Shown here piece by piece: positions 63,284 to 64,000 of a DNA stretch of 64,000 nt. A program made the translations under genes and the position numbers. The DNA comes from Arthrobacter cupressi (GTDB taxonomy: Bacteria; Actinomycetota; Actinomycetes; Actinomycetales; Micrococcaceae): contig NZ_FNEI01000017.1 in assembly GCF_900099975.1 (NCBI RefSeq), forward strand, positions 29,102 through 93,101, written 5' to 3'. The notes beneath the pieces were generated by a model. That model saw only the letters and a program-made list of their open reading frames with translations. It was not told the origin of the DNA and did not search any database. Position 1 is the first letter of the stretch; each line of letters begins with the position of its first letter.

Positions 63284-63978
63284 CAGACGGTCACCAGGGG
63301 AAGCAGGGTTTCGAGCATCTTTGGACCCACACCGTCCACCGCATCGAGCTCTTCGACGGCGGCGAACGGGCCGTGTTCCTCACGCCAGGCCACAATGCGC
63401 TCGGCAAGGACGGGGCCGACCCTTGGCAGTTCGTCCAGTTCTGCCGCCGAGGCGCTGTTGATGTTGATCTTGGCGTCCATGCCGGCGGCGCCGCCGGAAC
63501 CAGGGCCGGCCGCACCCGCGCCTCCGTCTGCTCCGGTTCCGCTCCCCGGCGCCGGCGGTGGTGCCTCCCCTTGGCGGAGCACCTGGATTTTCGCGCCGTC
63601 CTGGAGGACGGCGGCCAGGTTGAGGCTGTCCAGAGAAGCGCCCGGGGACGCGCCGCCCGCCGCGGAGATTGCCTCGAAGACCCGGGCGCCTTCGGACAGG
63701 CTGACAATACCGGGCTTCTTCACGGCGCCGGCCACATGGACCACAATTCGCCGGCCCACGGGGTCCCCCGTTTCCGCGCTACCTCCTGCCGGGCCCGGGC
63801 TGGAAGCAACCGCCCCGTTGGCCTCCAGCGGCTCGACTGCTGGTTGTCCGGCCCATGCCTGCCAGCCAAGCCAGACAGCCAGCAGCAGGACCGGGACGAG
63901 GAGGAGGGCCGGGACCCGCCATGACACCCGCCAACGTACGCGGCCCGGCGGACCACTGTCCCGTCCGAATTCATGCAC
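63283..63978 (-). CDS. comEA: ComEA helix-hairpin-helix DNA-binding protein, 5' end uncertain at window edge
   Basis: 231 residues from the GTG at 63978. One membrane helix (about 20-42), an SLBB segment (about 75-105: VVHVAGAVKKPGIVSL), a Gly/Ala-rich linker, then two helix-hairpin-helix motifs (about 172-231: ASAAELDELPRVGPVLAERI and VDGVGPKML). It binds incoming double-stranded DNA for ComEC. The frame stays open upstream to the window end, so the true start may lie outside. Confidence 0.88.
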   Translation of the reverse strand: MHEFGRDSGPPGRVRWRVSWRVPALLLVPVLLLAVWLGWQAWAGQPAVEPLEANGAVASSPGPAGGSAETGDPVGRRIVVHVAGAVKKPGIVSLSEGARVFEAISAAGGASPGASLDSLNLAAVLQDGAKIQVLRQGEAPPPAPGSGTGADGGAGAAGPGSGGAAGMDAKININSASAAELDELPRVGPVLAERIVAWREEHGPFAAVEELDAVDGVGPKMLETLLPLVTV

Positions 63979-64000
63979 ATCACGGTCCGGCCGCGGCAGC

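Noticed and set aside
1..64000. tRNA, rRNA, CRISPR, insertion sequences, prophage genes
   Set aside because: No cloverleaf-like segments, spacer arrays, transposase motifs or terminal repeats were recognised in the non-coding gaps.

Overview
The window is GC-rich chromosomal DNA from an actinobacterium, most likely of the Micrococcaceae (Arthrobacter, Pseudarthrobacter or Paenarthrobacter). The basis is gene content: an actinobacterial bcc-aa3 respiratory chain (ctaC-ctaD-ctaF and ctaE-qcrC-qcrA-qcrB), DUF3043, DUF3054 and DUF3097 proteins, an HrcA/DnaJ2 operon with a CIRCE operator, and many leaderless GTG/ATG starts with a TANNNT box 6-7 nt upstream. No insertion sequence, prophage, CRISPR array, tRNA or rRNA was seen. 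The genus is inferred from family resemblance; no search was run.

Layout. 0-10.8 kb: an S9 peptidase, peptide deformylase, a type III polyketide synthase operon (PKS, methyltransferase, FAD monooxygenase), a UvrA-like ABC protein, and small stress or unknown genes (coiled-coil membrane protein, Hsp20, cupin). 10.8-14.3 kb: a LigD-type ligase, then a 373-base non-coding gap holding a near-consensus actinobacterial dif site (13298-13325), then a tyrosine-phosphatase-like gene and a gene of unknown function. This would place the replication terminus here. 14.4-19.6 kb: a membrane glycosyltransferase with a small partner, an alpha/beta hydrolase, three VOC-family genes, a DUF3054 protein, a perfect 57-bp tandem repeat (about 3.8 copies) and a stand-alone Lrp/AsnC ligand-binding domain.

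19.6-30.2 kb: trpD, then the respiratory block. ctaE-qcrCAB (+) and ctaCDF (-) converge on a GntR/UTRA regulator and ptsH, and the iron-sulfur protein ErpA follows. Together they encode the cytochrome bcc complex (QcrA Rieske, QcrB cytochrome b, QcrC diheme c) and the aa3 oxidase (CtaC, D, E, F). 30.3-37.5 kb: M20 peptidase, DUF3043, pyrD, and an FAD dehydrogenase followed by two tandem paralogous alpha/beta hydrolases.

37.5-54.7 kb: conserved housekeeping genes, mostly on the minus strand and partly translationally coupled: hrcA, dnaJ, rsmE, phoH, ybeY, a CNNM/CorC protein, era, leuA (with a Leu-codon leader peptide), recO, uppS. They are interrupted by plus-strand GerMN and M13 peptidase genes and a minus-strand LCP cell-wall ligase. 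54.7-64 kb: lepA-hemW, a PemK-like protein, rpsT, holA, a SRAP protein and comEA-comEC, with comEA running to the window edge.

The most notable items are the dif site, the leuA leader, the family of leaderless promoters, the 57-bp minisatellite with an internal palindrome, the PKS-methyltransferase-monooxygenase operon, and the tandem hydrolase pair.
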